64,000 nucleotides of DNA from Histomonas meleagridis (GCA_020186115.1 WSYJ01000149.1:1364001-1428000), one strand, 5' to 3'. Counted from the first letter of the stretch, positions 21,711-32,554 are shown. Numbers and translations are program-made. Notes: generated from the letters alone by a model not told the origin.

Positions 21711-22853
21711 CTATTCTTCTGATGCAGATATCAGCCACGAAGTCCACAAATCTCTAAACCTAAAGAACATTTTTGCTCCTTTTCTCAAGAATCCAGAGAT
21801 TCCTTTGTTTTCATCTTTCATCTGATTCATTTCTTCATCAGTCCAACCGAACTCTTCCTTCATTACATTTATCACTTCTTTGTCTCCACTGAAGTATTTC
21901 ACTAATAACTCCGAAAGTTTCGATCTTTCGTCTTCTTCTTCTTTATTTACATTTTCTTCTTTTTGTTTTGTCGGTTCATCGTTTTTCTTATTATACATTT
22001 CATTATATTTATTAACAAGTGCTTCTAGCTCATTTTCGAGGTCATCAACATTCGGCAATTCTTTGTTTAATGCTGAGATTCGTTCGAATTCGGAACGGTT
22101 ACACGATAAACGTTCTTCGAGAATAGAAATTTCGGAATCGCTAGAAAAGGTGTCGTTTGCGGTGGATTCGAAGCGATTGAGTTCATTGAGAAGTTGGGTA
22201 TAAAGTATACGTTCTTCTGTTAGTTCATGTTGAAGATTTTCATTACTTTGTGATGATATTTCAAGCTGGGATTCAAGTTGTTGAATTGAAGATTGAAGTT
22301 CTTCATTAAGGTGAACTTTGGAGTTGAATTCTTCTTGAAGAATTTCATGAGATCGATTTGCAGATTCTTTATCAACATGTGATAATTGGTCGCTGGTGAG
22401 AAGTTCAGTTAAGGTGGCTATGTGAGATTGAAGGTTTCCATTGCTTTGTTGAAGTTGTTGTACTTTTTGCTCAATTTGAGATATTTCTTGATCAAGGGTT
22501 GAAAGAGAACGAAAAGAATCATAGAGCGAATTTAGCTTGAGCTGCTCTTGGGAGAGATTTTGTATGTTTTGGTTGATCTCGTTTATTGAAAGATGAAGTT
22601 GTGTAGGATCAGATAAAAAATTGGTTCCTGGGAAGAAGTTAGATAATTTTTTCATAGCCTCATAATATTGAAACAGCTGCTTATTGACAGTTTTAGGTGT
22701 TGATATTGAGTCAGTTTCTTCTTCTTCAATTGATGAAGAACCTAATAAATCTGCTTCAGAGATTTCTTCTTCCTCCTCTTCTTCCTCTTCTTCTTCATCA
22801 TCATATTCAATTGTAATTGCATCTTGGATTTTTTGGAGAAGTCCTCGAAGCAT
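21711..22853 (-). CDS. Coiled-coil protein, golgin-like candidate
   Basis: A 380-residue protein starting MLRGLLQKIQDAITIEY, followed by an acidic run of eleven Glu, a Ser-rich acidic linker, then long heptad-rich coiled coil (about residues 85-300). The C-terminal 70 residues are compact and not coiled coil (KLSELLVKYFSGDKEVINVM ... FGWTDEEMNQM ... RKGAKMFFRFRDLWTSWL). An N-terminal amphipathic start, coiled coil and small C-terminal module recall golgins with GRIP/GRAB-type Arf-binding ends, but the resemblance is to layout and not to a clear motif. It is adjacent to no obvious partner, though COG3 lies 3 kb away. Function unproven. Confidence 0.6.
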   Translation of the reverse strand: MLRGLLQKIQDAITIEYDDEEEEEEEEEEEISEADLLGSSSIEEEETDSISTPKTVNKQLFQYYEAMKKLSNFFPGTNFLSDPTQLHLSINEINQNIQNLSQEQLKLNSLYDSFRSLSTLDQEISQIEQKVQQLQQSNGNLQSHIATLTELLTSDQLSHVDKESANRSHEILQEEFNSKVHLNEELQSSIQQLESQLEISSQSNENLQHELTEERILYTQLLNELNRFESTANDTFSSDSEISILEERLSCNRSEFERISALNKELPNVDDLENELEALVNKYNEMYNKKNDEPTKQKEENVNKEEEDERSKLSELLVKYFSGDKEVINVMKEEFGWTDEEMNQMKDENKGISGFLRKGAKMFFRFRDLWTSWLISASEE

Positions 22854-23264
22854 TTATTGAAAACGTTTATTCTGTCTCTCTGTGACGATCAAAACCACTG
22901 AATTTGTACTTTTCAAATTTAAATGGTTTACTCAAACATATGCATGGTGAAGTGATGCTTAACGTACGGTAAGAACGTCATAAATTTATTGCACAAAGAA
23001 GCTCCAAAGATTGGACAACAAAGTTTTTCCAAACACAAATTTATAAGATTTATTTTGTTAGATTTCTATTATGCAATTGTGCCTTCCTTATTTTTCAAAA
23101 AATTTACTGTTCGTTATAGTGATTTATCTTTATTTTTTTCTTTAAAGTGAAGTGACATTGCTTTTTGTTCGGCATTTAACGGTCTACATTGTATTTTAGA
23201 ACGATGCGTTCAAATTGGTAAAATTAAAAAACGATATGACGACTTCACATTTCCGCACACTCAA
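22854..23264. promoter_or_regulatory. Divergent intergenic region between the coiled-coil and asparaginase genes
   Basis: About 410 bp separates two divergent start codons. On the plus strand the asparaginase ATG is preceded at once by CACACTCAA, and GTGAAGTGAC lies about 120 bp upstream. No TATA-type conclusion is possible in such AT-rich DNA. Confidence 0.35.
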
Positions 23265-24182
23265 ATGACAAGCCCGAAAATTCTTGTTCATCTTGGCGCA
23301 TCGGAAATACCGAAGCAGTTCCAAGAGGAATCCTTAGAATGGGTTAAGAAAGCAGTTGAAAGAGGTTACGAAGTTGCCAAAACAGGTGCCAAAGCTGTTG
23401 ATATTGTAGCTGAAACAATATGTGTTTTAGAAGATTGTCCTGTTTCAGATGCTGGTATTGGTGCTGTTTTCAATGAAGAAGGTAAACACCAAATGGATGC
23501 CGGAATTATGACTGGTGATAAGAAATATGGAGCAGTTACTTGTATAACTGGCGTTCGTAATCCCATTAAAGTAGCTCGCCTCATGGTTGATGATCCCAAG
23601 TACTCAATTTTAACAGATGAAGGTGCCATGCAATTTATCAAAAAACACAATATTCCTCTTCTTCCTGATGAACAGTTCGAAACTCACTACAACAGGTACA
23701 TTCGTGATTCTTGCCAAGGTCATCATGATCCACTTGATTTATTTGTTATTCCAGAACATGGAACTGTTGGATGCGTTGTAATGGATACATATGGTAACAT
23801 TGCTGCAGGTACTTCGACAGGTGGTACACCATTTTCCCCAAAGGGCCGCGTTGGTGATTCATCTCTTCCAGGTTGTGGAGTTTGGGCTGACGATGAGGAT
23901 GCCTGCTGCAGCTGCACTGGCTATGGTGAATCAATTCTTGTCGAACTTCTTGCTGCAAAAACTGCACAACGTTCTAATAATATGTCTGCAATGAAAGCAG
24001 CTCGTGAATCAATCAAAGCATTTGCAAAGACTCCAAGATCTGTAGGAGGAGTGATTATGATTACTAAGAAAGGAGAATATGGATTATACCATAATACTGT
24101 ACATATGCCTTTTGCAATGCTGAAGGAAGACGGCACAATAGTAAGTGGTCTATCTGTCAGCGAACTGGGAGACTTTGAATGA
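23265..24182 (+). CDS. Isoaspartyl peptidase / L-asparaginase (Ntn-hydrolase, plant type)
   Basis: A 305-residue protein of the N-terminal-nucleophile asparaginase-2 family, which hydrolyses isoaspartyl dipeptides and/or asparagine after autocleavage. Seen in the sequence: SDAGIGAVFNEEG ahead of DAGIM, GVRNPIKVARLM, and the cleavage site HGTVGCVVMD with Thr167 as the predicted new N-terminus and nucleophile, followed by AAGTSTGG. RVGDSSLPGCG supplies the substrate loop, and TGYGESILV follows. Length is normal for the family. A Cys-rich stretch (DACCSC) is unusual. No signal peptide, so probably cytosolic. Codon use is less AT-biased than the ankyrin genes, as expected for a conserved, well-expressed gene; bacterial ancestry is possible but cannot be judged from one sequence. 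Confidence 0.92.
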   Translation: MTSPKILVHLGASEIPKQFQEESLEWVKKAVERGYEVAKTGAKAVDIVAETICVLEDCPVSDAGIGAVFNEEGKHQMDAGIMTGDKKYGAVTCITGVRNPIKVARLMVDDPKYSILTDEGAMQFIKKHNIPLLPDEQFETHYNRYIRDSCQGHHDPLDLFVIPEHGTVGCVVMDTYGNIAAGTSTGGTPFSPKGRVGDSSLPGCGVWADDEDACCSCTGYGESILVELLAAKTAQRSNNMSAMKAARESIKAFAKTPRSVGGVIMITKKGEYGLYHNTVHMPFAMLKEDGTIVSGLSVSELGDFE

Positions 24183-24876
24183 GTATCCTAATTAGTTCGC
24201 GAATGAATAAAATAATAGTTGAAATGGAGCCATAATTAGTTTTTTGTGTTTGAATTGAAATTGATCGTATACGAAAAACAAAAGCAAATACAGTTACTTC
24301 TCTCCATATTGAAGAGAAACATGTAAAGTTTTAAGCCGGCAGCAACGTTAGAAATGAGTCAGATACCCTTAAAGTGCGCTGAAGAACTGTTTATAAGAAT
24401 CAGTCAAGTTCAAAATGGCGAAAAACAAGAAGACGAACTTCACAAAAATAAACATAATAAAAAGTATAAAGCACTCTTTGTTTATTTAAGTTGCATCTAT
24501 TTCCACATATGATACATGGAAATTGATCGCAACCCTGCATCTCTGGACATTAGGATATGTTTTTTATTTATTAAAGTGATGTTCAAAGATCATCTTTTAT
24601 GGTTTTCTCTAGTTTTTACTTCATCCTATTTCAAAAGAATTAGAAATATATATTGGCATTAAAATCAGATAATGCTATTTAATTAATTTAATTTTAATCA
24701 TATTATTGATATCAATGCACCTAGAAATAAAGCTTTATTTTTGAAAATAAGAAGATAATCAAAAAATGCCAATTAAGCATTTGGGTAAAAATATTGGAAT
24801 AAAAGATTATTTGCATAAACACACAAAAAAATTAATAACATTTTATACATAAAACAAAAAAATTTACAAATAAAAA
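24183..24876. other. Intergenic, convergent 3' ends
   Basis: About 690 bp between the asparaginase and the minus-strand coiled-coil gene. No ORF or repeat of note was seen. Confidence 0.5.
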
Positions 24877-26001
24877 TTACTTCGCGATATCTTCAGATCC
24901 CTTATTCAACATATTTCTTGCTTGATCAATCATTGAATCAATTTTATCTAATTTCTCTTTCAAATCGTCCACCAATTCCAACGCCTCATTATTTCTTTCG
25001 AATTCTATTTTATTTGCATCTCTCGACTTAACATTATTATTCTCAACGTTTTCGTCGATATTATTTTTTTGACTTAAATCTATTTCAAGATTTAATTCCT
25101 TAAACAAATAATTTAATGAATTATATGTATCATTTATCGCATTTTCGACATCTTTAGACAAATCATCAAAATGAAGAATACCATTAAAAATACTTGCGAT
25201 ATCACGACATAGTATTTGCACGTCTTGTTTTATTGATGAAATTACATTAATTCGTTGCGCACTTTGTGGAATAACATTAGTAAATAAATATGAAACTGAA
25301 TAATTGAAGTCACTTAACTTTTGTTGAAATTGAGAAAAGTTAAATTGCGGCGTTTGATCTAATAATGCATTCTTTGAGAGTTCTGATGCACTCTTTGATA
25401 TGCGATAAATGTGTCCTAATGCACCATTAACTGTTTTGATTGGAAATGGTGGAATTGGCTCAGAAAAATAATGTGAAAACTCTGCAAAGACTTGTGATAT
25501 ATGTTGCATCTTTTGTGACAATAAATCAAATAGCGGATGTGTTTTTCGAGAGCTTATGTATTGGAATTGTTCAACAAATATGTCAAATTCTTTTAATAGA
25601 TTTCTGGCAATTCGATAAAGAGTGGCGGTTGGTCGAACTTTCGTTGGTGATTTTGATGGCATAAGATTATTAAACATTAGCCGAGAATATTGAATAAAAC
25701 TATTAAATACTTTTTGTGTGATTGAAAATTGGATTAAAAAATCATCATCAATTTGATCTAAATAACACGCCTTTGAAAACCTTATAGAGGCTTCTGATAA
25801 ATAATCCCAACTATCTTGTGATGGTCGAAGTTTTAATGTTGATGAAAAATAATATGAATTTGAATCATCTGCTGTTTTAATTCGACGTGGAGTTGGACAT
25901 GTTTGTGCAAGTTGATTTCTTGGTGATGAAACTGTACTTTTTTGCCGAATATTTAATGTTTTCCCTCCATTCATGTTGGAGTTAACGTAAAGATATGACA
26001 T
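24877..26001 (-). CDS. Hypothetical helical protein, 374 aa
   Basis: Intact ORF with good codon use. The first 50 residues are Ser/Thr/Asn/Pro-rich and basic (RQKSTVSSPRNQLAQTCPTP), the middle is helical without clear motif, and the last 40 residues form a short coiled coil (NNEALELVDDLKEKLDKIDS). No signal peptide or membrane segment. It is transcribed divergently from COG3, with start codons only a few bases apart. A second in-frame ATG (codon 10, position 25974) would ease that overlap. I do not recognise the family; it could be a lineage-specific or very diverged trafficking or cytoskeletal protein. Confidence 0.7.
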   Translation of the reverse strand: MSYLYVNSNMNGGKTLNIRQKSTVSSPRNQLAQTCPTPRRIKTADDSNSYYFSSTLKLRPSQDSWDYLSEASIRFSKACYLDQIDDDFLIQFSITQKVFNSFIQYSRLMFNNLMPSKSPTKVRPTATLYRIARNLLKEFDIFVEQFQYISSRKTHPLFDLLSQKMQHISQVFAEFSHYFSEPIPPFPIKTVNGALGHIYRISKSASELSKNALLDQTPQFNFSQFQQKLSDFNYSVSYLFTNVIPQSAQRINVISSIKQDVQILCRDIASIFNGILHFDDLSKDVENAINDTYNSLNYLFKELNLEIDLSQKNNIDENVENNNVKSRDANKIEFERNNEALELVDDLKEKLDKIDSMIDQARNMLNKGSEDIAK

Positions 26002-27902
26002 GTTACATGAAATTCTTAATGGAGAAAGTAAATTATGTTGTTGAAGATATTTCTCCTGAATGGAGGGCTTTAGCCGAACAAATAGAAGTACCTAAAAAAG
26101 TTACATCAAAAGAGCAAAAAATTATTCCAGAAAATAATTTTTCATTATCACAAATTCTTTGTGAAGATTCTTCATTAAGAGCTATTCCAATTTCACTTAA
26201 TAAAACAGAAGAAATGATTCAATTTACATCGTTATTAATTGAAGAAATCAATCGATGTATTACAACATTAAAAACAGCTGAGCAAAAACGACGTGAAATT
26301 GCATCAAATGCTGAACTTATTCATGGTGAATGTGATTCACAAATGGCATCTGAGCAAAGACTTACAATTTTTGTTAAATCAATAGATTCCATTTTACGTT
26401 ATTATGATGATTTAGAAAAGATTTCACTTGATTTTAAGTCACCACTTTATACTGTTTTAAGTCCAGACTTTCCGACAAATTTACAAAAGATTGAGCGCGG
26501 CATACAATTTTTTGAAGCAAATCCGAACTATCGTGACTCCAAAATGTTTCTAGTAAAATATCAAATGTTACAAACCAAGTCCGTAGAAGTTATTCGTGAA
26601 CATTTAATACTTACTCTATCACGACTTTCATCACGCATTTCACATCAATCCGACGAAACCGCCATCTATGTCAAATATATGAGCGTTGCTCCGTTAACAA
26701 AGCGATTATTTGAGCTTAGTGAACGCACGCCAGGTTTTAATGATGTGTTATCGATATATCGCGAATCACGTATTTCATTGCTTAAGCCATTTTTAAGTAT
26801 TCCCATTACAGATCCGAAAGAAATACGATCACAGGCATCAAAAATCCTAACATATGTACGGAAAGAATATGAATTATCACGCGAATTTTTTAATTTTAAT
26901 GGACATCCATTATATATCCGATGTTTTTGTGATTTAGTGAGTGATATTGGACAACTTTTTAGTGATAATTGTTGTTCATTAATCTTAAAAATTAATGATG
27001 TTCAAACATTATGTGAGATAAGTATAGTCTTAAAAGGAGATGTGTTACAAGAAGAAATCGGAAGAATTCCTTTAGCTTCCGAAAAGCTTCGTAATCATTT
27101 CTTATATATCTTAAGTGTAACACAAGAACGATTAATGTTTCGAATAGAATTAATATCGAATGAAAAGACTATTGATGTTGATAAAACTATACAATTACTT
27201 TCATTAACTTATTATGCATTACCTCATGAAACATTTAATGAGTGTGCATGTAATTTAATGAAATCTTGTTTGAACACATTAAATATCGAATCGAAAAGGT
27301 TTAAAGAAGATTCGATTGATAAATCGATTTTCCTTTTAAATCATTATTTAATTCTAAGAGATAAATTAAAAAACTTCGATTGCCAAATAATTGGCACTAC
27401 ACATGAAATAGATTTTGAACCTTTATCTGAGTTTTTATGGAGACTTTTAAAATTCGATCCTTCTGTCTATAAATTAAGTGGCGAACGCGGTCTATTTAAT
27501 AGTTTAAGTGGTTTGTCGAGAATTGTTTCTTCTACTTTTGATGTTAGAAAAGAATTAGAAAGTGCAACTTCATTATGTTTTAAATCTTTGACTTCTTATT
27601 CAACACAACTTTTGTTGCAACCTTTGTTAAACTTAAAATTAAGAAATGGAAAAGAAAAAGAACAAATTTTAAACGCTTTGGAAGGTGTGAATTTGGCAAT
27701 TGATGAACACTTTAAGGATTGTATAGGAGATAAATTAGAAAAAGGAATTCCAAATAAGGCTCAAAAAGATGCTGTGTATGATGTTCTGCATTCACATTTG
27801 AAACAGGTCGTTTTGGATTGCGTAAATTCGTTCGGAAATATTGATGATGACGAATTAAAAGTACAGATTAAGAAGGTGATAGAGAGAATTAATAAACTTT
27901 AA
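25995..27902 (+). CDS. COG3: COG3 (Sec34), subunit of the conserved oligomeric Golgi tethering complex
   Basis: The N-terminal half carries the signature of the Sec34-like family: ELIHGECDSQMASEQRL, SIDSILRYYDDLEKISLDF, a conserved SPDFPTNLQKIERGIQFFEA, then NPNYRDSKMFLVKYQMLQT followed by VIREHLI. The rest is the all-helical body expected of a CATCHR-family tether. At about 630 residues it is shorter than animal COG3 (around 800). The complex tethers retrograde vesicles at the Golgi. Start choice is uncertain: in-frame ATGs lie at 25995, 26007 and 26019, and the first lies inside the divergent neighbour's reading frame. Given the short leaders in this genome, 26007 or 26019 are equally plausible. 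Confidence 0.85.
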   Translation: MTCYMKFLMEKVNYVVEDISPEWRALAEQIEVPKKVTSKEQKIIPENNFSLSQILCEDSSLRAIPISLNKTEEMIQFTSLLIEEINRCITTLKTAEQKRREIASNAELIHGECDSQMASEQRLTIFVKSIDSILRYYDDLEKISLDFKSPLYTVLSPDFPTNLQKIERGIQFFEANPNYRDSKMFLVKYQMLQTKSVEVIREHLILTLSRLSSRISHQSDETAIYVKYMSVAPLTKRLFELSERTPGFNDVLSIYRESRISLLKPFLSIPITDPKEIRSQASKILTYVRKEYELSREFFNFNGHPLYIRCFCDLVSDIGQLFSDNCCSLILKINDVQTLCEISIVLKGDVLQEEIGRIPLASEKLRNHFLYILSVTQERLMFRIELISNEKTIDVDKTIQLLSLTYYALPHETFNECACNLMKSCLNTLNIESKRFKEDSIDKSIFLLNHYLILRDKLKNFDCQIIGTTHEIDFEPLSEFLWRLLKFDPSVYKLSGERGLFNSLSGLSRIVSSTFDVRKELESATSLCFKSLTSYSTQLLLQPLLNLKLRNGKEKEQILNALEGVNLAIDEHFKDCIGDKLEKGIPNKAQKDAVYDVLHSHLKQVVLDCVNSFGNIDDDELKVQIKKVIERINKL

Positions 27903-29455
27903 TTGTTTTTCATAATTAAATTGTTATTTGTTGAAATTTCTTATTATTGGAAATGAATGAACTTGTTTTACAACAAAGATATCAGAAAATTATAAACGAA
28001 AATAACAAACTTTTTATTTGCAAAAGAAATTGATGTAAGTGCTTTAAATAAATAATTATGCATATATGTACTAGCCTACATGTATATTTTCGGGCTTAAG
28101 GAAAAGGGAAATTTGGCGTACCCTATAACGATATCATCATGAACCAAATTTGGTGGTGCCTTTGTGCGGTCAGCTCACTATAAATAAATTCTGTTGGAGC
28201 ACACACCAAACTTTTTTTATTTTTAACTGTCCACATTCTTGAGGATTTTTTGTGTTAAACTTTTATTATACAGTTCCAAACAAGGAAAAAATCCCACTGA
28301 CCAGAAAACACCCGTCAGAAGCGGTATACCGTTGCGACGTACAAACGTGCACAAGCCAAAAGACACCTATTGGCCTAAGAAAATACCGACTTTGATAAAA
28401 ATTTACTTATAAGTGTTGGCCAACAGAAGAAACCCACGGCACTTTTAAGCTGCTGCGGTTATTTCAATTGAAATTGCGTTGTAAAATGTATCGTCGCTGG
28501 CATAAAAATTTATGTGAGAATAAAATGACACAATCGATTTTGTGAATACAAAATGTTTTAAATCATAACATCAAAATATTTCGATATTTAAAATAAGCTA
28601 TATGAAATTTCATATATATTTTCTAATAATAAAAACAGGATGGAGTCAACTATCGCCAAAAAAAAAGAAAATTTATGCTCTTTGAGCGATGTTATTGATA
28701 TTCATTCAATTTTTTTTGTGAATTAATAATTTGATAAAAAATAGAATTGAACAGGTTGAATTAATTTAAGAATTAGAATTATGTTTATACAGTTATATTA
28801 ATTAATGAAATCTCTAATGAGATTTACATTAGAAAACTCTTAAAGCTGTTTACGAAATAAATCATTTCTAAATAAATATTGAATATTATTTATTAAGTAT
28901 TGTTTTACAGATATTGCAATCAATATCTCGTATCTTAATAATATAGAAATTACTTCATATAATAGAGTCTTATATCGTTTGTTTCATTTGTATCAAAAAA
29001 AGTCAATCAAAGAACTGGAAATAAAACAGGAGATAATCATTTTTATAGTGTTAAATGCTTTCGTGAGTATATGGTCAGAGAAATTCAATATTTTTAGTTT
29101 TCACACAAATTGTTACAACAATTTGTTAATTTAGAAGTCATTTTTAACTTGATCCAATACTTTGAAACAGAAAAAGGAGAACTCTTTATGATTGAACATT
29201 AGCCATAATATATTTTAAAAATTTATTCAAAGAATCGCGAAGTTGTTACTTATTCAAGATAATTATTTTTCATATGACAATTCCTTAGATGTATTTATTT
29301 GTTTTCTATTTCTAAGATCAGACACATTTCAATGGCAAATCATCAAGTGATATCTCTGTTTATAGCTCAGATTGCTTCATAAAAATCCAAAATTGTGTTT
29401 TTGATAAACATCAGAACGAGTCCATCGGCGAACGATACGAAGGAAATACAGTTTT
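27903..29455. other. Long intergenic region, no gene recognised
   Basis: AT-rich except for about 28075-28520, which is noticeably richer in G and C and contains the perfect palindrome CGGTATACCG at 28322-28331 inside weakly paired CGTC/GACG flanks. No open frame supports it as coding. It could be an RNA gene or element remnant; I cannot assign it. Confidence 0.4.
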
Positions 29456-30576
29456 TTGTGTAAAGAATATCCAATATCTTATGATATCATTATATTCCGA
29501 ATGATATATATATATCTTCTGATTGATAGTAATAATTTTGATATATATTTGAGATTATTACAAGAAATTGAAAAATATGAAGAAAATAATAAAATCAACA
29601 CAAAAATAATAAATTTATTTTCTCAATTTCTACTTAAAGAAAACACACAAGAATCATTTTATTTACTTAATTACATGATTAAGCATAATTTACTTGAATC
29701 AAAATTCATCAAAAATACATTTAATCCATTTTTTGTTCATATTAATCAAGATAAATCAAATGAATATAAATATTTATTTGATCAAGAAAATATTGCTTAT
29801 GAAGAACTTTCACAAAATGACTTTGCACTTCATAAGCAATTAATTGAAGAAGGAGTTAATCCAAGAGAAATTGCGAAAATAATTCGAAATGATGAAATAG
29901 AAAAACTTCAAGATATATCATCACAAACAAATTTTGATTTTGATCAAACAATTGAACCATCACTTTATGAAAGATGTTCATTTATTAATGAAGATAATGT
30001 TACATTAATTGATTATGCAGCATTCTTTGGTTCAGTTAAATGTTTTAAATATTTACTTATGAATGGTGTAAGTGTAGAAAATACAGGTAAATATGCAGTT
30101 GCAGGTGGAAATGAAGAAATCATTAATTTATGTGAACAAAATCGTTCATCTTTTGAAGGTGAACAAAATCGTTCATCTTTTGAAGGATTAAATTTCATCG
30201 AAATGATATCTTTAAATATCTTTATGAAAATAAAATTGAGGATATTAATAAATTAAAAAAATTAGGAGAAAAATGTGTTTCATATTTTAATTATGAAATT
30301 TTTACATATTTAGAAAAAGAAGGAATGAAAATTAATAAAAATATCATTAATAAAGCAGCAAAAATTGGAAATATTTTTCTTGTAAAATATTTCCATAAAA
30401 ATAATCAACTTCCAGAAAATATTTTAGTTTTTGCTTCATTTTCAGGAAATGTTGAACTTGTTACCTCCATTTTAAAGCAAAAAGGAATTGATATTAATGC
30501 TAAAGATATTTATATGTTTTATTTAATATTTATTTCAATAATTTTATATTTCAATAAGAGATATTTTTTTAATTAA
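29456..30576 (+). pseudogene. 5'-truncated, frame-broken copy of the 9.3-kb ankyrin gene
   Basis: From GTAAAGAATATCC onward this is nearly identical to the gene at 9287-10150 but lacks its first 45 or so codons and any in-frame ATG at the matching point. The (AT)n tract is one unit shorter than in the other copy, so the frame is intact here. A 27-bp tandem duplication (EQNRSSFEG twice) is followed by a frameshift in the DUF3447 block. The downstream part (30325-30576: IINKAAKIGNIFLVKYFHKN ... GIDINAKDIY) is open again and ends at the first ankyrin spacer, where other DNA is joined. Clearly non-functional as it stands. Confidence 0.8.
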
Positions 30577-30929
30577 CTTTTATTTACGGAAGTACTCCCA
30601 TGATTCTTAATAACCCATTCAAGTCTTTTTATTAATGCTTCAAACATCATTTGAAGAGCTTCAAAAGTGACACCTTCGAATATGCATATAATTACATTTT
30701 TTGAATCTTCTTCTGAATTCTTTCTAAATATTATTCTGAATTTATCCCCACACTCTTTAGGTTTCCCTTTGTCATTCCAAAAATCGCATGGGCTTAGATC
30801 TGGTGAATAAGGTGGGTGAGGAATTCTATTAAGTTTTTCATCTCTCAATTTTTGAGTAACAATTTGACTCATTATGAATGGGGGAGTTTCCATATGGACA
30901 CATATCGGCCACATTGAAATAATGTCCAA
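30573..30929 (-). pseudogene. C-terminal fragment of a second mariner-type transposase
   Basis: Reading the minus strand, the fragment contains RIPHPPYSPDLSPCDFW, the third-Asp motif of Tc1/mariner transposases, preceded by a degraded second-Asp region (HMETPPFIMSQ where active enzymes have HxDN) and followed by a helical end (FEALIKRLEWVIKNHG). It differs in sequence from the transposase at 1.4-2.4 kb, so it is another family or old branch. It sits where the broken plus-strand ankyrin copy meets a minus-strand one, so it may mark the rearrangement point. I saw no inverted repeats at its ends. Confidence 0.7.
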
Positions 30930-31745
30930 ATATTATTTTGGAATTTTAAAATATTATAAATAATATTGTAAATAATGGGTAAATTTCTTTAGCATTAATG
31001 TTAATTCCTTTTTGTTCAAGAAGTAACTTAACTATTTCAAGATATCTATTTAAAACTGCAGTATTTCAAATATCACAATTAAATTCTAAATTTCTTTTTT
31101 AAACCCAAAAATTATAATATCAATTTTGTATAATACATATGAATATCTTTAAGTTTAAAGTTAATTCCTTCTTGTTCTATAAGAAATTGAACAATTCCTA
31201 TATAACCTTTTATAGATGCTATCATTAATGATGTTCTAAATAATTTAACAAAATTCCAAATATTATTTTGAAATATCAAAACATTAAAATATATTTTAAT
31301 ACAAACAAATTAATATCTTTAGCATTAATATCAATCCCTTCTTGTTTAATAATATATTGAACAAGTTCAATATTTCCTGATTCTGATGCGAAAACTAAAA
31401 TGTTTTTCGGAATTTGATTATGTTCAAGAAAATATTCGACAAGATATAAATTAATAATAAATTACCTGTTTTCGCTGATACATTAATTATATATTCATCG
31501 AATTTGATTTCTTCTTCTAAAAATGATAGAATTTCATAATTACCAATATTAATACATTGATAAATTTGTTCTTGGAATTTAATATCAGATAATGTTTGAG
31601 TGTTACTTATATAATATCCTAAGTTTTAAATGGAATTTTGTTTTTAATTAAATATGTTAATAAATGTTGTTGATTGTTTTGATCTAGTTTTTCGATTTTG
31701 TTTTTATAAATATATTTAAAAATATTCATTTTGACTCATCCGGAA
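30930..31745 (-). pseudogene. Decayed minus-strand DUF3447/ankyrin gene fragment
   Basis: The minus strand holds two to three ankyrin modules with the usual spacer sequence (near 31.0, 31.2 and 31.35 kb), preceded by the 3' part of a DUF3447 block (NIFKYIYKNKIEKLDQNNQQ near 31.7 kb) and the region KILVFASESGNIELVQYII. Several frameshifts and small deletions break it. No N-terminal region is present. Confidence 0.65.
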
Positions 31746-32554
31746 AGATATTTTTTGAAAAGGTTTTAACAGTTTACATTTTTCATATTCTGAAACTGAT
31801 TCAACAATGTGATTTTGCAGACGATTTTTGTTGTTAAGCACTGAGAAAAATGATGATATTTTATGTTTTATATATTGAAATAAAAAATAAGTATAGAGCT
31901 TTTCATACTACGACACGTTAAAACAGAAAGGATTGTCTCAATAAAAAATATTTTTGGATTGAGAATACATTGGTCATTGATTTTTCTATCAACTGCTTCT
32001 CTATTTCTAGAAAAAAAATCTCTTTATAAATATATAAATATCCGAGTAATTAGACAAAATTATTATATTCTAATGGAAAAATTGAAACATATATAAAATC
32101 TGATGTCAAATTATTAAAAGATAACGAAAATTAAAATACAAGTATAAGTGATTCAATAAGTGTATTTTATAATTTTTAGTAATATATAATTATATCACAT
32201 AATCAAACAAATCATTATAATATTTAAAAAAATATACCCAAAGTAATTCACATTTATAATAATATCTGTATTGCGTAAATTATGAAAATTGTTAAATTTT
32301 ATGAAAATTAATGATAAGATTAGATAGTGGAATTTACGCGAATATTTGGAATTTATTACAATAATTTATAACAGAACATATGATAACTTCTTAAATAGGT
32401 CAGAAAGTTATACCTAAATTACTTTTTGCAAAAATCGAATTCAATGCCAAAAGTATTTCATATTACATGTTCAAGGGGTTCGAAGTCAAATTTGAATGAG
32501 TGTACGAATAAAAATCACTCAATCATCTCATATCGTATCCAAATAACAATATCA
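31746..32554. other. Intergenic, no gene recognised
   Basis: AT-rich DNA without convincing ORFs or repeats. Confidence 0.45.

Noticed and set aside
28261-28500. tRNA or snRNA gene in the GC-richer island
   Set aside because: I could not draw a cloverleaf or find tRNA A/B boxes or a recognisable snRNA motif.
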